Source: JAYZQT01 sp036136335 (GTDB lineage: Bacteria > Pseudomonadota > Alphaproteobacteria > MPNO01 > UBA830). Taken from it: DNA of 52,289 nucleotides. Position numbers and translations under genes: made by a program. Within the stretch, counting starts at the first letter, position 1. Each line of letters starts with the position of its first letter. The notes under the pieces are model-generated. The model did no database searches, was not told the origin of the DNA, and was given only the letters and a program-made list of their open reading frames with translations. This document shows, piece after piece, positions 50,435 through 52,289 of this stretch. The DNA is taken from assembly GCA_036136335.1 (NCBI GenBank), contig JAYZQT010000063.1, forward strand, positions 1-52,289, written 5' to 3'.

Positions 50435-51019
50435 CTAAACAAGGTGCTCGCTGTCACGTAATATCTTATAGGCGTAATTAACTGATTTTAGCCGGTCTTC
50501 CGCCTCTTTGTCGCCCCCGTTTGCATCTGGGTGCAGCTTTTTTGCAAGATTTTTATAACGCAGTTTTACCTCGACGAGGGTTATCGGCGCAACAAGGCCT
50601 AAAACCGACAGCGCGTCGCGCTCTGCTGGCCCGAACGACTGTATCTGGGTCACCGTGGTGCGTCCTATTTGGCCATCCGTATCAATGCCTCCTAGCAAAT
50701 CCATAGGATCCTTCAGACGTTTGTGATTCGCTCCCGAATTACTTCCCAACGGCCAGCTGGGACGGCGCCAGATGATGTCATTTCGGATTTCCGCTTCTAT
50801 CGCGGCGTCGTTCATTCCTGCGTAATAATTCCACGCAGCGTTGTATTCTCGGACATGCTCAAGACAGAATTGATGGTAAGTTCTGCAGTTCTGCGGGGAA
50901 TGCGGCGCTTTAAATTCTGCTGTCTGGTCACAGTCCGGGTGCGCGCAGATTGCTTTGTCTTCGTCAGCATTGACACTATGCGGGGTTTTCATGTGAAAAT
51001 TAGAGCGCTCGTTAGCCAT
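50435..51019 (-). CDS. DnaJ-domain protein with C-terminal J domain
   Basis: Co-chaperone-like protein of about 194 residues. An N-terminal zinc-ribbon-like part (AICAHPDCDQTAEFKAPHSP, then FCLEHVREYNAAWNYYAGMN) and a linker ending WRRPSWPLGS precede a J domain at the C terminus. There the HPD motif is in RYKNLAKKLHPDANGGDKEA, followed by SVNYAYKILRD. This inverted order is the form usually seen next to cobS in alphaproteobacteria. Starts at 51142 or 51124 would overlap the divergent bolA leader, so the ATG at 51019 is preferred; 50992 is another option. Function beyond Hsp70 stimulation is unknown. Confidence 0.88.
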   Translation of the reverse strand: MANERSNFHMKTPHSVNADEDKAICAHPDCDQTAEFKAPHSPQNCRTYHQFCLEHVREYNAAWNYYAGMNDAAIEAEIRNDIIWRRPSWPLGSNSGANHKRLKDPMDLLGGIDTDGQIGRTTVTQIQSFGPAERDALSVLGLVAPITLVEVKLRYKNLAKKLHPDANGGDKEAEDRLKSVNYAYKILRDSEHLV

Positions 51020-51125
51020 AATTCCAGTATGATCTGCCACTATATGCCGCGCAAGGACGGGGGTCCCGACATGGTTCTGTCCGTTATCAAAGCTCCCCGG
51101 AATTTTGTACTGTGAAGGAGACATT

Positions 51126-51386
51126 ATGAGTGTTGCCAACAATATTGAGAAGAAACTACGCGCCGCATTTAAGCCTGTCTTGATTGATGTGATTGACGAG
51201 TCGCATCTTCACGCCGGCCATGTTGGGGCCCGCCCGGAAGGTGAAACCCATTTTCGGGTCGAGATCGTTGCTGCCGCGTTTGCAAGTGGTAGCCGTGTTG
51301 ATCAGCAGCGGTTGGTATATGAAGTTTTGCGAGATGAACTTGCAGGCTCCGTTCATGCCCTGTCGTTATCAACAAGTGCACCGTGA
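51126..51386 (+). CDS. bolA: BolA family protein
   Basis: A small BolA-fold protein, 86 residues, starting MSVANNIEKKLRAAFKPVLI. The conserved core DVIDESHLHAGHVGARPEGE carries His residues used with monothiol glutaredoxin to bind a [2Fe-2S] cluster, and the helix SRVDQQRLVYEVLRDELAGS with the C-terminal VHALSLSTSAP completes the family pattern. GAAGGAG is well placed before the ATG at 51126. It is divergent from the J-domain gene, the usual arrangement in alphaproteobacteria. Confidence 0.94.
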   Translation: MSVANNIEKKLRAAFKPVLIDVIDESHLHAGHVGARPEGETHFRVEIVAAAFASGSRVDQQRLVYEVLRDELAGSVHALSLSTSAP

Positions 51387-51887
51387 TTTTTGTAGTGACC
51401 CGTTGTGTCGTTTGCACGGCGCGACCGGTTGGGAGGTATTCACCGTCCATGAGAGCCCAAAGCGCATTTTCATTAGTCCGGACTCTACGAATTCAACAGA
51501 AATAAGGCAGTGCAAACCAAGATCCCATAGGTCACTTTTTTAACCAGGCCGCAGGAGCTACTTCAAACAAATTACCGACCCATGTATAACTCGAAAATTA
51601 ATGCAGAGCCCGCGAATGTGGTCTGAAAACCCCTAGTAGCATTGCATGCGCCCCGCGGATTTAACCCAATCATCCCAACAAAATTACATGCCAGCGCGGT
51701 TGGGATGTTTGCTTTTGTATTTTTTGGAACAGAGACAGAACCGTGAAAAGTTATTGCCTTAAGCGGCAGAGCAGGCACGCCGAAACTCACCGTAAGGCCG
51801 CCCGCAACGGCCCCAGTCAAACATCAAATAGAATCCGCCTTTTCCCGCTATACCCCCAGCCGAAGATCATATGGCTCTGATCGGCGT
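51387..51887. other. 501-base intergenic region with no supported gene
   Basis: Between bolA and the DUF2889 gene I find no convincing coding frame. The only clear structure is an inverted repeat, CATCCCAAC (51671-51679) and GTTGGGATG (51699-51707), with 19 bases between arms and a T-rich stretch following (TTTGCTTTTGTATTTTTT), possibly a rightward terminator. An 82-codon leftward frame (51572-51820) shows no family resemblance or good start context. Confidence 0.5.
51671..51726 (+). terminator. Possible terminator hairpin in the bolA-DUF2889 intergenic region
   Basis: Nine-base perfect arms (51671-51679 and 51699-51707) are followed by a T-rich run up to about 51726. It is 285 bases from the bolA stop, which is long for a simple terminator, and the loop is large, so it may instead mark an unannotated transcript. 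Confidence 0.35.
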
Positions 51888-52289
51888 TTACGCGTCTTTC
51901 CCCACGTATAGGTCAGGGTAGTCTTCAAGGATTTTGGCTCCGTGTGCAGCCCACACATGACAGGTATTGACTGGTGGCCGACTAGTCTTTTCTGGTTTGT
52001 CCCCTGTATTGGTAGGAGCAGAATCTGACCACTGGACTGTGTGAAATGCAACGGTCGCTATTGGCTTCAACATGTCGACGAGGTGGGCGCAACCGTTGGC
52101 CCCCCCCAAATGCTGCCTAACACGGCGGTTACACCCCGGTCCAATCTTGAGCCCAGTTAGCTTTTGAAATGAAGGAAGGATTGCGGGGCAAAGAGCGTAA
52201 GGCCCAGCGTCGGTCACGGCCTCCACTTTGCGGACGATGAACTTCCTATCCACGGTCAAACGGATCCACATATCGTGCAGCGGTTCTCC
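51888..52289 (-). CDS. DUF2889 family protein, C-terminal part, cut by window edge
   Basis: The visible 133 residues read GEPLHDMWIRLTVDRKFIVR at the left of the fragment, then AVTDAGPYALCPAILPSFQK, LTGLKIGPGCNRRVRQHLGG and NGCAHLVDMLKPIATVAFHT, the family pattern of DUF2889. The frame remains open to base 52289, so the start lies outside; the internal ATG at 52271 should not be taken as the start. The C-terminal tail includes NTCHVWAAHGAKILEDYPDL. DUF2889 proteins are common beside aromatic acid catabolism genes, and their reaction is unknown. Confidence 0.85.
   Translation of the reverse strand, partial: GEPLHDMWIRLTVDRKFIVRKVEAVTDAGPYALCPAILPSFQKLTGLKIGPGCNRRVRQHLGGANGCAHLVDMLKPIATVAFHTVQWSDSAPTNTGDKPEKTSRPPVNTCHVWAAHGAKILEDYPDLYVGKDA

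Noticed and set aside
51572..51820. Leftward 82-codon frame in the bolA-DUF2889 gap
   Set aside because: No start context or recognisable domain; overlaps the inverted repeat.
1..52289. CRISPR arrays, transposons, insertion sequences or rRNA
   Set aside because: No regularly spaced repeats, transposase-like frames with flanking inverted repeats, or rRNA sequence were recognised.

Overview
The window is one stretch of a bacterial chromosome, almost certainly from an alphaproteobacterium. The pointers are the block bolA / C-terminal J-domain protein / cobS / cobT near rpmB, a small HIG1-domain membrane protein, a DUF1491 protein, a DUF2889 protein, a TIGR01459-type HAD protein, GluQRS, and the etfB-etfA-3-hydroxyacyl-CoA dehydrogenase order. 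Base composition is moderate in GC. Many genes start with GTG or TTG. I see no transposase, integrase, phage gene, rRNA or CRISPR array. The mix of catabolic oxidoreductases suggests a free-living heterotroph, and the marine Rhodospirillales / SAR116-type lineages would fit. The exact taxon is inference.

Layout. 1-3.6 kb: the start of prfC, divergent from hmgA-fahA (the end of tyrosine/homogentisate breakdown), then a GlcG/HbpS-like protein. 3.7-9.8 kb: an orphan molybdenum hydroxylase large subunit, then a leftward set of an HpaB-type flavin monooxygenase, an Ldh2-type dehydrogenase and an ACMSD-type amidohydrolase. 9.86 kb: tRNA-Leu(UAA), followed by an AT-rich patch with a GT61 glycosyltransferase. 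11.4-18.2 kb: an acyl-CoA synthetase, a TcuA-like flavoprotein, a GalD/LigU-like tautomerase, a NIPSNAP protein, two VOC proteins and a DUF1857 protein. 18.4-21.6 kb: a URC-type uracil catabolism operon (GTP cyclohydrolase II-like, DUF1688, uracil phosphoribosyltransferase). 21.8-27 kb: two tandem luciferase-like monooxygenases facing 3-hydroxyacyl-CoA dehydrogenase and etfAB. 27-32.3 kb: housekeeping and repair genes (HIG1, NUDIX, gluQ, AlkA-type glycosylase, esterase, HNH protein, FkbM methyltransferase). 32.4-35.4 kb: a DegQ-type protease, a DUF1932 dehydrogenase and DUF1491. 35.4-41.8 kb: a second CoA/aldehyde catabolic group (an unusual aldehyde dehydrogenase, a CCG-domain Fe-S protein, an aryl-CoA monooxygenase/reductase fusion and a PaaK-like ligase). 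41.9-47.4 kb: a catalytically dead Do-like PDZ protein, a HAD protein, an MFS transporter, rpmB, a RutE-like nitroreductase and a TctC-type binding protein. 47.5-52.3 kb: cobT, cobS, J-domain protein, bolA and a truncated DUF2889 gene.

How the genes work together. Three degradation themes stand out. Homogentisate is cleaved by HmgA and FahA to fumarate and acetoacetate. Uracil would be activated by UPRT and opened by the URC proteins. One or two undefined aromatic or cyclic-acid routes use CoA ligases, flavin monooxygenases, a tautomerase and a decarboxylase/hydrolase-type amidohydrolase. ETF and the 3-hydroxyacyl-CoA dehydrogenase provide the shared lower-pathway redox steps. No transcription factor is recognisable in 52 kb, and no flavin reductase sits beside the three reductase-dependent monooxygenases. 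Several divergent promoter regions hold short perfect dyads that may be operators for regulators encoded elsewhere.
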